A stretch of 44,346 nucleotides of DNA from positions 1 to 44,346 of the forward strand of contig JAADBR010000084.1 in NCBI GenBank assembly GCA_009995705.1. The letters are read 5' to 3'. The DNA is from Microcystis aeruginosa W13-11. GTDB taxonomy: Bacteria; Cyanobacteriota; Cyanobacteriia; Cyanobacteriales; Microcystaceae. Of the stretch, positions 28,047 through 36,834 are shown one piece after another; positions within the stretch are counted from its first letter, which is position 1; the number at the start of each line of letters is the position of its first letter. The notes under the pieces were generated by a model. That model was given only the letters and a program-made list of their open reading frames with translations, was not told the origin of the DNA and did no database searches. Position numbers and translations under genes: made by a program.

Positions 28047-28424
28047 CTATTTCTTGATTTCGCGGGCCATTTTCAGGAAAGGATTGATATTGTCATCGTT
28101 AGCGCGACGAACGTTATCATTAGTAGCGTTAGCGTTACTATTAGCCTCGGAAGTGGCCGATTTTGCCACAATACCGTTATCGGTGACTTTGCTGACTTCC
28201 ATAGAAGAAATCTGTTTAATCGATTCGCCACCCTTCTTATTCGAGGCAGTTTTCGGGAAAGTACGTCGGATCGTGATCGGTGTCCGCATAAAGTCGATAT
28301 TACCGAGAGTTTTAGCGTCATCGGGTTCCAAGTAAAAAGCCTCTTTCGGTTCCGGTGCGCTAGTATCCATCGGTTCATCGACGTATTTCGTCTTATTGCC
28401 AAACAGTCCAAAGAATCCAGCCAT
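28047..28424 (-). CDS. Conserved small protein of unknown function
   Basis: The protein has 125 aa. It starts MAGFFGLFGNKTKYVDEP and contains FYLEPDDAKTLGNIDFMRTP and ITIRRTFPK, then a Ser/Asn/Ala-rich stretch and a charged tail NPFLKMAREIKK. No membrane helix or signal peptide is seen. Codon use looks like the neighbours and the frame starts with ATG, so it is a real gene. I do not recognise the family with certainty; the motif RTPITIRRTFPK looks conserved and basic. The gap 28425-28613 beyond it holds a heptamer repeat. Confidence 0.75.
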   Translation of the reverse strand: MAGFFGLFGNKTKYVDEPMDTSAPEPKEAFYLEPDDAKTLGNIDFMRTPITIRRTFPKTASNKKGGESIKQISSMEVSKVTDNGIVAKSATSEANSNANATNDNVRRANDDNINPFLKMAREIKK

Positions 28425-28520
28425 TTTCTCGCTCTCCTAAATAAATATACTTACCATAAATTGCTGCTGATTGTTAAATAATATCAATATTTATGACAAA
28501 AAGCTAGGTAGCCATCTATC

Positions 28521-28549
28521 AGTGATCAGTGATCAGTAATCAGTGATCA
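28521..28549. repeat. Heptamer tandem repeat
   Basis: Units AGTGATC, AGTGATC, AGTAATC and AGTGATC in a row, followed by related CAGTTTACTG/CACTGTTCACTG words. Same class as at 5663 (there CTGATCA), typical of cyanobacterial short tandem repeats. Confidence 0.75.
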
Positions 28550-28613
28550 GATGGGAGTTTTCAGTTTACTGTTTACTTTTCACTGTTCACTGATAAAACT
28601 TCCCGCACCCTAA

Positions 28614-29609
28614 TCAACGCTGTTCTAACCTACGACTGGCTAGGGACATAGAATAACAGAAAATCCAGTAAATAAACGCCAAAAATAGATAAACTTCTGG
28701 ATAATTGCCGATAAATTTCGGATTAGCTAAAACCGATCCTGCCATACCCAAGAGATCTACCAGTCCCACGATCGCCAGTAGGGAAGTATCCTTAAATAAA
28801 CTGATAAATTGACCAACAATAGCAGGAATGACCGCTTTTAAAGCTTGGGGTAGAACGATCAATAATAAAACGAAAATCGGTTTTAAACCCAAGGCTTTGG
28901 CCGCTTCAATTTGACCTTTGGGAATCGCTTGTAAACCACCCCGGACATTTTCGGCCAGATAGGCTGCCGCAAAAAGGGTAAATCCGGCGATCGCTCTGAT
29001 CACCCGTTCCGGTCTGGTTCCGGCGGGTAAAATTAAAGGTAACATCACCTGAGCCATGAATAAAATTCCCAACAAAGGTAAACCGCGCAATAATTCGATA
29101 TAGCCAATAGATAGCCAACGAATTGCCGGTAATTCACTCTGTCTTCCTAGGGCCAATAATACCCCCAAGGGGAAAGATAAAATCATACTTGCGATCGCTA
29201 CTAATAAAGTTAAGATTAAACCACTGAGATCATCAAGGGGAATTGCCTTTAAAAATAATCCCCCCAATAGTAACCAAGCAATTAAAGGTAAAGTCAATAA
29301 CCAAATCAATCCCCACCAGCGTCGGAGAAAAGCGGGACAATCGGGGAAGCGACCCCGGTTTAATTGCCAAGAAAACAGTGATAAAGCCGCAATTATCGTT
29401 AAAATCAGCCAAATCCGTCCTATTGACTGCTCTGGATAACGACCGACTACGAATAAACCGAGATTTTCCGTCACTACAGCCCATTTTGCCTGAGTTATCG
29501 CCCAATCGAGAAAACTTAAGCCCCCCCAGAGGCAGAGAAATAGACCCGCAAGGGTTAAGATGACGTTGTACCAAGTGTTAAAGAGATTTTTTCTTAACCA
29601 GAGTCCCAT
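28614..29609 (-). CDS. Amino-acid ABC transporter permease (HisM/GlnP type)
   Basis: The protein has 331 aa. An N-terminal pair of helices extends the usual permease. The transporter core is at about 120-325, with ALKAVIPAIVGQFISLFKDT and the EAA loop (GQIEAAKALGLKPIFVLLLI) for contacts with the ATPase. This matches polar/neutral amino-acid importers such as BztC/NatH; that subfamily is likely but not proven. No other part of the transporter (binding protein, ATPase, second permease) is adjacent. The start is ATG, 85 nt from ssb on the opposite strand. Confidence 0.88.
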   Translation of the reverse strand: MGLWLRKNLFNTWYNVILTLAGLFLCLWGGLSFLDWAITQAKWAVVTENLGLFVVGRYPEQSIGRIWLILTIIAALSLFSWQLNRGRFPDCPAFLRRWWGLIWLLTLPLIAWLLLGGLFLKAIPLDDLSGLILTLLVAIASMILSFPLGVLLALGRQSELPAIRWLSIGYIELLRGLPLLGILFMAQVMLPLILPAGTRPERVIRAIAGFTLFAAAYLAENVRGGLQAIPKGQIEAAKALGLKPIFVLLLIVLPQALKAVIPAIVGQFISLFKDTSLLAIVGLVDLLGMAGSVLANPKFIGNYPEVYLFLAFIYWIFCYSMSLASRRLEQR

Positions 29610-29637
29610 AAAATTCCCTAACCTCCACAGTGGTGAT

Positions 29638-29660
29638 CATTGTACTTTTTCAGTACAATG
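29638..29660. promoter_or_regulatory. Hairpin or operator in the divergent ssb/permease region
   Basis: CATTGTACT (29638-29646) and AGTACAATG (29652-29660) form a 9-bp inverted repeat with a 5-nt centre. It lies 35 nt before the ssb start and 29 nt before the permease start, where a repressor or a structured leader could act. The regulator is not known. Confidence 0.45.
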
Positions 29661-29694
29661 GTGCTATTAGAAAAATTCAGACTGATTTTCGACC

Positions 29695-30210
29695 ATGAAC
29701 AGTTGCATTTTAATGGCTAAAATTGTCCGTCGTCCCGAATTACGTTATACCCAAGATAATCAAACTCCCTACGCTCAAATGTTAGTCGAGTTTTCCCCCA
29801 ATCGTGCCGAGGCAACCCCAGCTAATTTAAAGGCCGTAGCTTGGGGAAATTTAGCCTCAGAAGTCGCTCAGAACTATAATGAAGGCGATCGGGTAATTTT
29901 GGAAGGTCGTCTCTCCATACAGATGATCGATCGTCCCGAAGGTTTTAAGGAAAAACGGGCCGAATTAGTTATTAGTCATCTCTATCATCTTGACGGCAGC
30001 ATGAGCAGCGGTGAAATAACAGCCCCAACTCCAGAAAAAGTCGTACCAATCAATACCGACAAATCGAATAAAACCCCGGTGGAAAAACCCGTCGCACCTG
30101 TCTCCACCAGGGATTTTGAATACGACGCATCCTATGAACTTTCTAATCCTTCCGCTTGGCAACCTAGCGACACACCAGTGGAGGAAAATTTAGACGATAT
30201 TCCTTTCTAA
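29695..30210 (+). CDS. ssb: Single-stranded DNA-binding protein
   Basis: The protein has 171 aa. The N-terminal OB fold (MNSCILMAKIVRRPEL, MLVEFSPNRAEATPANLKAV, GDRVILEGRLSIQ) is followed by a flexible Pro/Ser/Thr-rich linker and the acidic tip ENLDDIPF that recruits repair and replication partners. It coats single-stranded DNA during replication. In this type the OB fold is slightly divergent from E. coli Ssb, as is usual for the cyanobacterial protein. The start is ATG. Confidence 0.92.
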   Translation: MNSCILMAKIVRRPELRYTQDNQTPYAQMLVEFSPNRAEATPANLKAVAWGNLASEVAQNYNEGDRVILEGRLSIQMIDRPEGFKEKRAELVISHLYHLDGSMSSGEITAPTPEKVVPINTDKSNKTPVEKPVAPVSTRDFEYDASYELSNPSAWQPSDTPVEENLDDIPF

Positions 30211-30284
30211 ATACCCCAACAGAATTAATTACAGATATTTCCCCCTTTTTTGTTCTGGTTTTCCCTCTTTCCAGAGTGTGAATT

Positions 30285-30476
30285 GGGTGCATCTCAATTT
30301 TGTATAAATGTCTATACTACATTTGGGCGCACGCAGTTCGATAAACTCACTGACCACGGTGCGCCCCTGCCATTGGCGCAATCATATTATTGTAGGGGCG
30401 AATTGCCTTCGCCCTCTTTGAACAACTTCTGCTGCTCACCCTAAGTGAGAGAAATTCACAAATATGAGATGCACCC
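30285..30476. mobile_element. 192-bp MITE-like element with GGGTGCATCTCA ends
   Basis: Perfect 12-bp inverted ends GGGTGCATCTCA (30285) and TGAGATGCACCC (ending 30476). They match the ends at 1133-1253 in 11 of 12 positions, so the two may be one family. No target duplication is obvious here. It sits in the 554-bp gap after ssb; the rest (30477-30764) shows fragmentary frames on the minus strand but no gene I can defend. Confidence 0.7.
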
Positions 30477-30764
30477 GGTTATGCCTGCTACCAATAAAGA
30501 AAAATGGTATCAGTTCAGCTAATTTCATTGCCATCCTCCTGTAAAGTCGCCATCAACCAAATCACGGGATTCTATACCGTTACGTTAATTGAATCTCTAT
30601 ATTGTTGAGCCAAAACGCGATCACATACCGCTCAATTTGGCCATTAGGCATCTCCAGCGATCTAGCCAACCCAAGTGAATCACGAATTGCTCAAGCTTGT
30701 TGACTCTATCGAGCGAGCGCAATAAAATAGATTAGCGATCAGACTCAATTCTACAGGATTCATC

Positions 30765-31635
30765 ATGTCAAGTTTTGAAGATATTAGAAAAATGCAAGCT
30801 TAAAAAGAAGTGCGTAAGCTAGCGGAAGCTGAAGGTCGTGAAAATCAGTGTCGATACAACAAAGCAAAGGAAAGGAAAGAGCCGAACGGGCGAGACAAAG
30901 CTTTTTAATGACACAGGAAGCACAAAATAACCGAATTTCGCATCATTTCTCCTCCCTAATCCCCGAAATTCTTGAGGAGTTTGGACAATTAATATATGGT
31001 AATTCCATCGAAAAAAAAGTGGAAGTGGAATATGCAAGAGGATTTTTAGGGCTAGGAAGTTCAATATCACAAATAGTTCGTGAAATCTCTTATAAATCTT
31101 ATAAAGTTTACCCCCAATATTTTGATGGCAACAAATATTTTGTGTTACTTCGTATTCATAGTATCGAGGAGCAGGAGAATTCTATTGATATTAGAAGACC
31201 TGGTTATTATTTTCAATTACTATAGCGGTATTCGCTTGAGTGAGATACAGACAAAGTCTTGCCTAGACTGACTCATAGCTTGTTGCACTATACCTCATTC
31301 GACTGCATACCGCTATAAGTCAAAAAAAACAATTTACAGAGCAGTATTTAAGACTTAAAAATGGAATCGAAAAAGCAGATGATTATAGTCTTGATGCTCA
31401 TGTTTATATGGAATATTGTACGGTCTTTTATGGACATATTATACAACTACAAGGAGAACCTATTACTGAAGCATGGGGGATACCAGCACTTGATGAGTAT
31501 GGAAACCGGCGCTATAGTCCACGCGACGATGAGATGTTCAAGGAATCCCCTATTATGGACATGGTAAAATTGCAAAGATCAGAGATTGAAAAAGCTTTAA
31601 CCGAGATATGGCAGGCTAGAAACAAATATGCGTGA
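30765..31635 (+). pseudogene. Gene of unknown family with a nonsense codon, a frameshift and a MITE
   Basis: It starts ATG 30765 (MSSFEDIRKMQA), then TAA at 30801 where a CAA (Q) is likely, then KEVRKLAEAEGRENQ. One base is missing at about 30854. The frame from there (SKGKERAERARQSFLMTQEA, FSSLIPEILEEFGQLIYG, EVEYARGFLGLGSS) runs to 31220 and enters the 97-bp MITE. Beyond it the gene continues (SQKKQFTEQYLRLKNGIEKA, MEYCTVFYGHIIQLQGEPIT). Removing 95 bp and adding one base gives exactly 259 codons. I do not recognise the family. Adjacent to an intact toxin-antitoxin pair. Confidence 0.8.
31221..31317 (+). mobile_element. 97-bp MITE, family 1 copy B
   Basis: Ends TATAGCGGTA (31221-31230) and TACCGCTATA (31308-31317). 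About 93 of 97 positions match copy A at 302-398 in reverse orientation. Deleting 95 bp with one TA kept joins TTA CTA to AGT CAA in frame. IS630-type TA duplication inferred. Confidence 0.9.
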
Positions 31636-31645
31636 GGATGTGTCA

Positions 31646-31897
31646 ATGCAAATTGCCCTGAACCTACCTGATAACCTCAGCCAAGCCGAAACCTTTAACC
31701 AAGGCGACTGGCTTCGGGAGATTGCCATTGCACTGTTTCAGCAAGAGCGGATTTCCCTCAGTCGCGCCAGTAAGATTGCCGGGATAGAAGTCATGGACTT
31801 TCAAAAACTGCTGTCAGATCGCGGTATTTGTGTTCACTACGATGTAGAAGACTTTGAGCAGGATGTTCAGCATCTGCGCGATCGAGGCTGGCTATGA
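31646..31897 (+). CDS. UPF0175-family antitoxin
   Basis: The protein has 83 aa from ATG 31646, with GAGGA 7 nt upstream (a longer form from 31628 is less likely). It begins MQIALNLPDNLSQ and contains LREIAIALFQQERISLSRAS, IAGIEVMDFQKLLSDRGI and VHYDVEDFEQD, which is the UPF0175 pattern. These small proteins pair with DUF3368/PIN-like toxins. Its last 4 bases (ATGA) overlap the toxin start, so expression is coupled. Confidence 0.88.
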   Translation: MQIALNLPDNLSQAETFNQGDWLREIAIALFQQERISLSRASKIAGIEVMDFQKLLSDRGICVHYDVEDFEQDVQHLRDRGWL

Positions 31898-32370
31898 TCG
31901 TGGTCAGCGATACCTCTGCCCTCTCCAATCTGGCGATCGTCGATCATCTCTGGTTGCTAGAGTCAATTTACCAAACCGTTATCATTCCAGACGTTGTTGC
32001 TAGGGAACTAGCAGCCGCAAGCAATCCCATCATTCCAGCCATTCTCCAAGTCGGCTGGATTCAACCCCAACCCCTCACCAACTCCGAACTCGTTAACCAG
32101 CTTCAGCAAGAACGAGGATTAGATGCTGGAGAAGCGAATGCAATAGCCTTGGCACTTGAGCTGCTCATCAATGAACGCTTAGGGCGGCAAGAAGCCCTGC
32201 GGCTAGGGCTGTCTATAATTGGTATTCTGGGCATTCTGCTCGTTGCCAAACAAAGAAGCCTCATCCCTCAAGTTCAACCTGTTATGGATACCTTGATCAG
32301 CCAAGCTGGTTTTCGTGTCAGTTCCCAGCTATATCAGCGTGTCTTAGCTTTGGCTGAAGAACTTTATTGA
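31894..32370 (+). CDS. DUF3368 PIN-like toxin
   Basis: The protein has 158 aa. It opens IVVSDTSALSNLAIVDHLWL, which holds the first acidic residue of a PIN nuclease site (VSDTS). Further acidic residues are in IIPDVVARELAA and GLDAGEANAIALALEL. The family cleaves RNA in known PIN relatives; activity here is inferred. The gene overlaps the antitoxin by 4 nt and is complete. An inverted repeat follows at 32378-32405. Confidence 0.88.
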   Translation: MIVVSDTSALSNLAIVDHLWLLESIYQTVIIPDVVARELAAASNPIIPAILQVGWIQPQPLTNSELVNQLQQERGLDAGEANAIALALELLINERLGRQEALRLGLSIIGILGILLVAKQRSLIPQVQPVMDTLISQAGFRVSSQLYQRVLALAEELY

Positions 32371-32377
32371 CATACTT

Positions 32378-32405
32378 CCCCCGTCAAGCTACGCTTTGAC
32401 GGGGG
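32378..32405. repeat. Inverted repeat after the toxin gene
   Basis: CCCCCGTCAA (32378-32387) pairs with TTGACGGGGG (32396-32405) around an 8-nt loop. This hairpin type is common near ends of IS200/IS605-group elements and also as a terminator. No transposase is next to it and no T-run follows, so either reading is open. Confidence 0.5.
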
Positions 32406-32565
32406 ATTCTTGACAGCAATTCTCATTTTGATGCTAGAAGCAGATTTTAGCACCCCCACCAAAAATGTCATAACCCTCATAATGACTGAATAGCTGAAAT
32501 TACACCCGTCCAACACTGATTGGCGATCGGAAATTCCTTGTTCAACGAGACAACTTAGATTCTCA

Positions 32566-32775
32566 ATGTCTCCACTGAAAATCTTTCTTGCCGAACTCTC
32601 CCAAGGCGTTTGGGTCTGTTTCTGTTTGCCCAACAGTACCGTTGACACGAAACTCAAAGGATATGATGGCACCTACCAAATTAGAATAGGGGATTATCGC
32701 ATCATTTATAGAATTCAAGATCAAGAAATGTTTATTATCATATTGAGTAGTATTCATCGAAAAGATGCTTATTGA
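32566..32775 (+). pseudogene. RelE/ParE-like toxin remnant
   Basis: The 69-aa frame has a good C-terminal half of the family (TKLKGYDGTYQIRIGDYRII then YRIQDQEMFIIILSSIHRKD) but the N-terminal half (MSPLKIFLAELSQGVWVCFC) does not look like a RelE start. Usual members have 80-90 aa with a helical N-terminus. The gene has probably lost or shifted its 5' part. No antitoxin is adjacent. It could still be an unusual small toxin. Confidence 0.55.
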
Positions 32776-32858
32776 GCCTCTGTAACATCTTCCTTCAACA
32801 ATTTAGCATTATTATATTATTCTTAAGAAAGGTACAAATCAGCTAAAAATGTTAAGAA

Positions 32859-32888
32859 AGCGGGGTAATTTTTCTTTATTACCCCGCT
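32859..32888 (-). terminator. Terminator of bciB
   Basis: AGCGGGGTAAT (32859-32869) and ATTACCCCGCT (32878-32888) form an 11-bp stem with an 8-nt loop. In the minus direction the stem is followed by TTTCTTAACATTTTT. It lies 15 nt after the stop of the gene at 32904. Confidence 0.8.
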
Positions 32889-32903
32889 GGAGTAAGTGAA
32901 TAA

Positions 32904-34097
32904 TTAATCAGGCAATTTATACTGTTCCACAATCTTTTTAGCATATTCAGGAACATGAGCTGCTAATTTTTCAGGATAATTACGTTTAACATAAAGGTAA
33001 TTGCGGGTAAAGTGAGAATCGATGGAAAAGCGAGCGTATTCTAAACCTTTAGGCCCAATTTTTTCAATTACTACTCCCATCATTTTTGCCGCCCACATCG
33101 GCAAGGTTACACCTTTATCATAGGCAGGAATGCTACTTTGTACCGCCTGTTTTCTATCACCACTAGACATAACATCTTGGGTATTTAATTGATCTTTAAC
33201 TAACTCTAACATTTCCTTACCCGTATCATTACGAACCACAATCCATTGCCAACCAAAAGGCGCACCCATATAGCCCACAACTAAATCGGCAAGGGAGTTA
33301 ACGTAATCAAAACAAGTCATACAGGAAGGGGCAAAAACATCTTTTAACTTATTAGTCTTTAATCCAAAAAAAGGAACCATTTCGATGGAGCCGTCTTCGT
33401 GTTGAAAGTGTACCCGAAAATCTTGCATAAATTCGTAGTGAACCACGGTTTCTGAGGAACGACTGGTGGTTTCTAGAAACTTTTGTAGTCCTGAGCGGGT
33501 GACATTATCGACGCAGGGAGTTCCTAAGACATATAACTTTTCTAAACCTAATTTTTTTTCTACTGCTCTTAGGGCTTGAATTTGACAACCAACTCCGATA
33601 ACTAATAACCGTTTCATGCCCGATTTCTCAATTTCTTCTAGGACTGATAAATTGGGAGAAAGAGTCGGTTTATTGACTTTAGCGGCGAGAATTTCTTCAG
33701 TGGTACGGGCGAGAATCGGTTGCGGTTGAAAGCGATCCTCGGCGGTATTCTGCACACAAACCACCCCTTCTACTAAACCACGATCGAGCATTTCACAGGC
33801 AATTGTACTGACGATTCCTGTCCATTGCGCCCCGGGAATAGCTTGTTTTTTCTTGGCAGCCATCATCTCTTGATGAACACCAAAATAGAGATCATTTTCC
33901 TGATTTAAGTCGCGACTTTTGCCGTGTGCTGCTGCTTCTAAATCGGCGATTTGTTGATTAAGAAAAGCACAAGCTTCTTTAACATAGTGAATGTAATAAG
34001 TGTCACAAAGTCCGCACTCGCTACACAATTCTTTGGCAGGACGACGACTATTGGGTTTGAGAGCTTTGGCTTTTAGGTGTGGCGCAAGGGAGTTCAT
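32904..34097 (-). CDS. bciB: Ferredoxin-dependent divinyl chlorophyllide a 8-vinyl-reductase (BciB type)
   Basis: The protein has 397 aa from ATG 34097 (MNSLAPHLKAKALKPNSRRP). This F420 hydrogenase beta-subunit family member reduces the 8-vinyl group of divinyl (proto)chlorophyllide; the Synechocystis homologue is Slr1923. Iron-sulphur cysteines are in CSECGLCDTYYIHYVKEAC and again in APSCMTCFDYVNSLADLVVG. GVGCQIQALRAVEK and GTPCVDNVTRSGLQKF are family motifs. Plant 7-hydroxymethyl chlorophyll a reductase is the nearest alternative within the family; in a cyanobacterium the BciB role is the likely one. A strong terminator follows. Confidence 0.88.
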   Translation of the reverse strand: MNSLAPHLKAKALKPNSRRPAKELCSECGLCDTYYIHYVKEACAFLNQQIADLEAAAHGKSRDLNQENDLYFGVHQEMMAAKKKQAIPGAQWTGIVSTIACEMLDRGLVEGVVCVQNTAEDRFQPQPILARTTEEILAAKVNKPTLSPNLSVLEEIEKSGMKRLLVIGVGCQIQALRAVEKKLGLEKLYVLGTPCVDNVTRSGLQKFLETTSRSSETVVHYEFMQDFRVHFQHEDGSIEMVPFFGLKTNKLKDVFAPSCMTCFDYVNSLADLVVGYMGAPFGWQWIVVRNDTGKEMLELVKDQLNTQDVMSSGDRKQAVQSSIPAYDKGVTLPMWAAKMMGVVIEKIGPKGLEYARFSIDSHFTRNYLYVKRNYPEKLAAHVPEYAKKIVEQYKLPD

Positions 34098-34211
34098 AAT
34101 CTTAAAAGGCAACTAGGTCAAGGGTTTTTTCTATCGATCGTTTACCTTACCGCATTAGATCGCTTTGTTAGCAATCTTTTTAAAGAAATGTAACGATTAC
34201 CCAGATTAGGA

Positions 34212-35129
34212 TCAGAGCAAAGCTTCTAAGGTGGTGACGACGGAAGCCGCTAAAGTTTCTAAATCATAACCACCTTCTAAGCCGAAAAGCAGCGGTTTAT
34301 TGAGAGTTAAGAGGTATTTCGTTAAAATTCCATAATCCTGTGGGTGTAAACAAATTCCCGCCAGAGGATCCGCTTGATTGGCATCATATCCAGCACTAAC
34401 AATCACTAAATCCGGTTGAAAATTTTTCAGAAAAGGGATGACTTGCCCCTCAAAATGTTCTTGATAATGTTTAATCGTACTTCCCGCCGATAAGGGAATA
34501 TTCAAAACATTATTAAACTCACCTTTTTCTTTCGCTTCTCCCGTGCCGGGATAAAAGGGAAATTGATGGAGGGAACAATAGGCAATCTGGGGATGATTTT
34601 CGACTATATCCTGGGTGCCATTGCCGTGATGTACGTCCCAATCGAGAATCGCTACTTTTTGCACTCTTTTGTTTTCTAAAGCATAATAGGCGACAATAGC
34701 AGCATTAGAAAACAGACAGAAACCCATGCCATAATTAGAAGTGGCATGATGTCCGGGTGGACGGGCTAAAATAAAGGCAGGATCGCCAGTAGATAAGACT
34801 CGATCGATTCCATCTAACCAGCCACTAACCGCTAGTAATGCCACATCGTAACTACGGGCAGAAACGGGAGTATCTGCATCCAATCTTCCCCCGCCCCGTT
34901 GACAAATTCGCCGCAATCTATCAACATAATCTTGATTATGAACTTGTTTAATCAAAGGGATTACTTCGTCACGAATTTCGATCGGTGTGGGTAAATGCCA
35001 TGTTAGTTTTGACTGCCATTCTGTTTGTTTTAAAGCCTCGACAATTGCCGTTAAACGCGCCGCTTTTTCGGGATGGTAAATACCTGTGTCGTGATCGAGA
35101 AATTCATCGGAATAGATAATCGAGATCAT
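34212..35129 (-). CDS. Histone-deacetylase-like amidohydrolase
   Basis: The protein has 305 aa from ATG 35129 (MISIIYSDEFLDHDTGIYHP); the extra upstream codons lack family similarity. The zinc and catalytic motifs of the class II deacetylase superfamily are clear: RPPGHHATSNYGMGFC, ILDWDVHHGNGTQDI, SAGYDANQADPLAG and GLEGGYDLETL. Bacterial members deacetylate small molecules such as acetylpolyamines or propionyl compounds, or proteins; the substrate is unknown. A 114-bp gap separates it from bciB on the same strand. Confidence 0.92.
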   Translation of the reverse strand: MISIIYSDEFLDHDTGIYHPEKAARLTAIVEALKQTEWQSKLTWHLPTPIEIRDEVIPLIKQVHNQDYVDRLRRICQRGGGRLDADTPVSARSYDVALLAVSGWLDGIDRVLSTGDPAFILARPPGHHATSNYGMGFCLFSNAAIVAYYALENKRVQKVAILDWDVHHGNGTQDIVENHPQIAYCSLHQFPFYPGTGEAKEKGEFNNVLNIPLSAGSTIKHYQEHFEGQVIPFLKNFQPDLVIVSAGYDANQADPLAGICLHPQDYGILTKYLLTLNKPLLFGLEGGYDLETLAASVVTTLEALL

Positions 35130-35289
35130 AATCAAATTACTGCTTAACTCGCTGGTTTTTGAGCAACCTAATGGTTTTAATCTACCAGAAAAGCAGTGGC
35201 TTGAGGAGCCATAGTGAAAAAACTTTACTGATCGGGCTACTTTTGCCGGATGATGCAATTATATCCCCCTAAGGTGACAGGAAGCAAAA

Positions 35290-36159
35290 ATGCTGACAAA
35301 TTTTCGGAAATTTCAACTAGAAGTTAATGGCATTACTATCAATGGTATCAAAGGTGGGCGCGGTTTTCCGCTGCTTTTGCTCCATGGTTATCCCCAAACC
35401 CATCAAATGTGGCATAAAATCGCCCCCCGATTAGCGGCTAATTTTACGGTGATTGCCACGGATCTGCGCGGCTACGGGGATAGCGATAAACCCCTACCCC
35501 TACAAGATTCTAGCAATTATTGCAAGCGGGTGATGGCCCTAGATCAGGTGTTGCTGATGGAAAAATTGGGTTATCCGGAGTTTTCTCTAATCGGCCATGA
35601 TCGAGGGGCGCGAGTTTCCCACCGTCTCGCCCTTGATTTTCCCAAAAAGGTCAAAAAACTCGTTTTACTCGATATAGCCCCAACGCTGGCGATGTACGAG
35701 GCTACTGATCAAACTTTTGCCACTGCCTACTACCATTGGTTTTTCTTGATTCAGCCTTCCCCTTTTCCCGAAACCCTGATCGCCGCTAATCCCGATTATT
35801 ATCTGCAACATTGCTTGCAAAGTTGGGGCCGAGATTTTAGCGCTTTTACAGAGGAAGCTTTGGGGGAATATCGGCGTTGTTTTCGAGATTTAAGCACGAT
35901 AACCGCCACCTGTGCCGATTATCGGGCCGCCGCTACCATCGATTTAGAGCATGATCGTCAGGATTTAGACCAGAAAATTTCCTCCCCCCTCTTGGTTCTT
36001 TGGGGAGAAAAAGGTTTCATTGCACGTCAATACGATGTGATCGCTCTTTGGCAGCAGCGAGCTAATCAAGTGACGGGACAGGCGATCGCCAGTGGTCATT
36101 TTTTACCGGAAGAAGCACCGGAAGAGACGATACAGGCGATCGAGGATTTTCTCGGCTAA
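35290..36159 (+). CDS. Alpha/beta hydrolase, haloacetate-dehalogenase-like
   Basis: The protein has 289 aa. LLLHGYPQTHQMWHKIAPRL holds the oxyanion region, DLRGYGDSDKP the cap entry, and LIGHDRGARVSHRLALDFP the nucleophile elbow with Asp as nucleophile, as in fluoroacetate dehalogenases and epoxide hydrolases. A conserved catalytic His is at SGHFLPEEAPEE near the end. The natural substrate in cyanobacteria is not established. The start is ATG. Three nt after the stop a 94-bp repeat element begins. Confidence 0.9.
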   Translation: MLTNFRKFQLEVNGITINGIKGGRGFPLLLLHGYPQTHQMWHKIAPRLAANFTVIATDLRGYGDSDKPLPLQDSSNYCKRVMALDQVLLMEKLGYPEFSLIGHDRGARVSHRLALDFPKKVKKLVLLDIAPTLAMYEATDQTFATAYYHWFFLIQPSPFPETLIAANPDYYLQHCLQSWGRDFSAFTEEALGEYRRCFRDLSTITATCADYRAAATIDLEHDRQDLDQKISSPLLVLWGEKGFIARQYDVIALWQQRANQVTGQAIASGHFLPEEAPEETIQAIEDFLG

Positions 36160-36162
36160 GTA

Positions 36163-36256
36163 ATACTAAATCCTGTTATTAAGAACTGATTATTTATTCT
36201 CCGTTTTGCAGGAGTGCCTCTCCTGATATGTAGCCTATACTCAACGGATTTAGTAT
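36163..36256. mobile_element. 94-bp MITE-like element (ATACTAAATCC ends)
   Basis: ATACTAAATCC (36163-36173) and GGATTTAGTAT (36246-36256) are perfect inverted ends; with one bulge the pairing extends to CCTGTT/AACGG. It lies between the hydrolase stop and ndhJ (36331). Elements of this kind with TA flanks are often IS630-derived; no second copy is seen in this window. No open frame. Confidence 0.7.
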
Positions 36257-36330
36257 CAAAAAAAAATTGGGCTAGAAATATCTTCCAACCCCATAGGATA
36301 AATAACCTAATTAGTGATTAAATTCTCGAC

Positions 36331-36834
36331 TTAGTAAGCGTCCTGTAGTTCGTAGAATTCGGGAGAAACGTAATCTTTGCGTAGAGGCCAACCGACCCAA
36401 TCTTCCGGCATTAAAATCCGTTTCAGGTGGGGATGTCCTTCATAAATAATGCCGAACATATCATAACTTTCTCGTTCTTGCCAGTCAGCGGCTTTCCAAA
36501 TCCAGTAAACGGAAGCAACCCGGGGATTATCTCTAGGAAGAAAGACTTTTAAGCGCACTTCCACAGGACTATCGACATTATCGGTTACTTTGACCAGATG
36601 ATAGAAACTAACTAATTCTTTACCCGGTCCCAAATCGTAAGCGCCCTGACATTGGAGATAATTAAAGCCATAAGCGAATAAAGCAGTGGCCAGAGGAATT
36701 AAAAAGTCTGCTTCTACTTTAATCAATTCCACACCACTATGGTCAGCTTCTAAAGCTTGATGATCAAAACCATTTTCGCTTAACCAAATCGAAGTGGGGC
36801 CAGCTTGCACAATAGCTGTGGTTTCTTCAGTCAT
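36331..36834 (-). CDS. ndhJ: NAD(P)H-quinone oxidoreductase subunit J
   Basis: The protein has 167 aa, a peripheral-arm subunit of the thylakoid NDH-1 complex, which takes electrons from ferredoxin for cyclic electron flow, respiration and CO2 uptake. Family signatures: [40 protein letters not shown] and the end [17 protein letters not shown]. The start codon directly abuts the ndhK stop with no spacer, so they are translated from one message. Confidence 0.94.
   Translation of the reverse strand: MTEETTAIVQAGPTSIWLSENGFDHQALEADHSGVELIKVEADFLIPLATALFAYGFNYLQCQGAYDLGPGKELVSFYHLVKVTDNVDSPVEVRLKVFLPRDNPRVASVYWIWKAADWQERESYDMFGIIYEGHPHLKRILMPEDWVGWPLRKDYVSPEFYELQDAY

Noticed and set aside
32378..32405. 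End of an IS200/IS605-type insertion sequence
   Set aside because: The hairpin resembles such ends, but there is no TnpA or TnpB frame on either side and no matching second end in the window.
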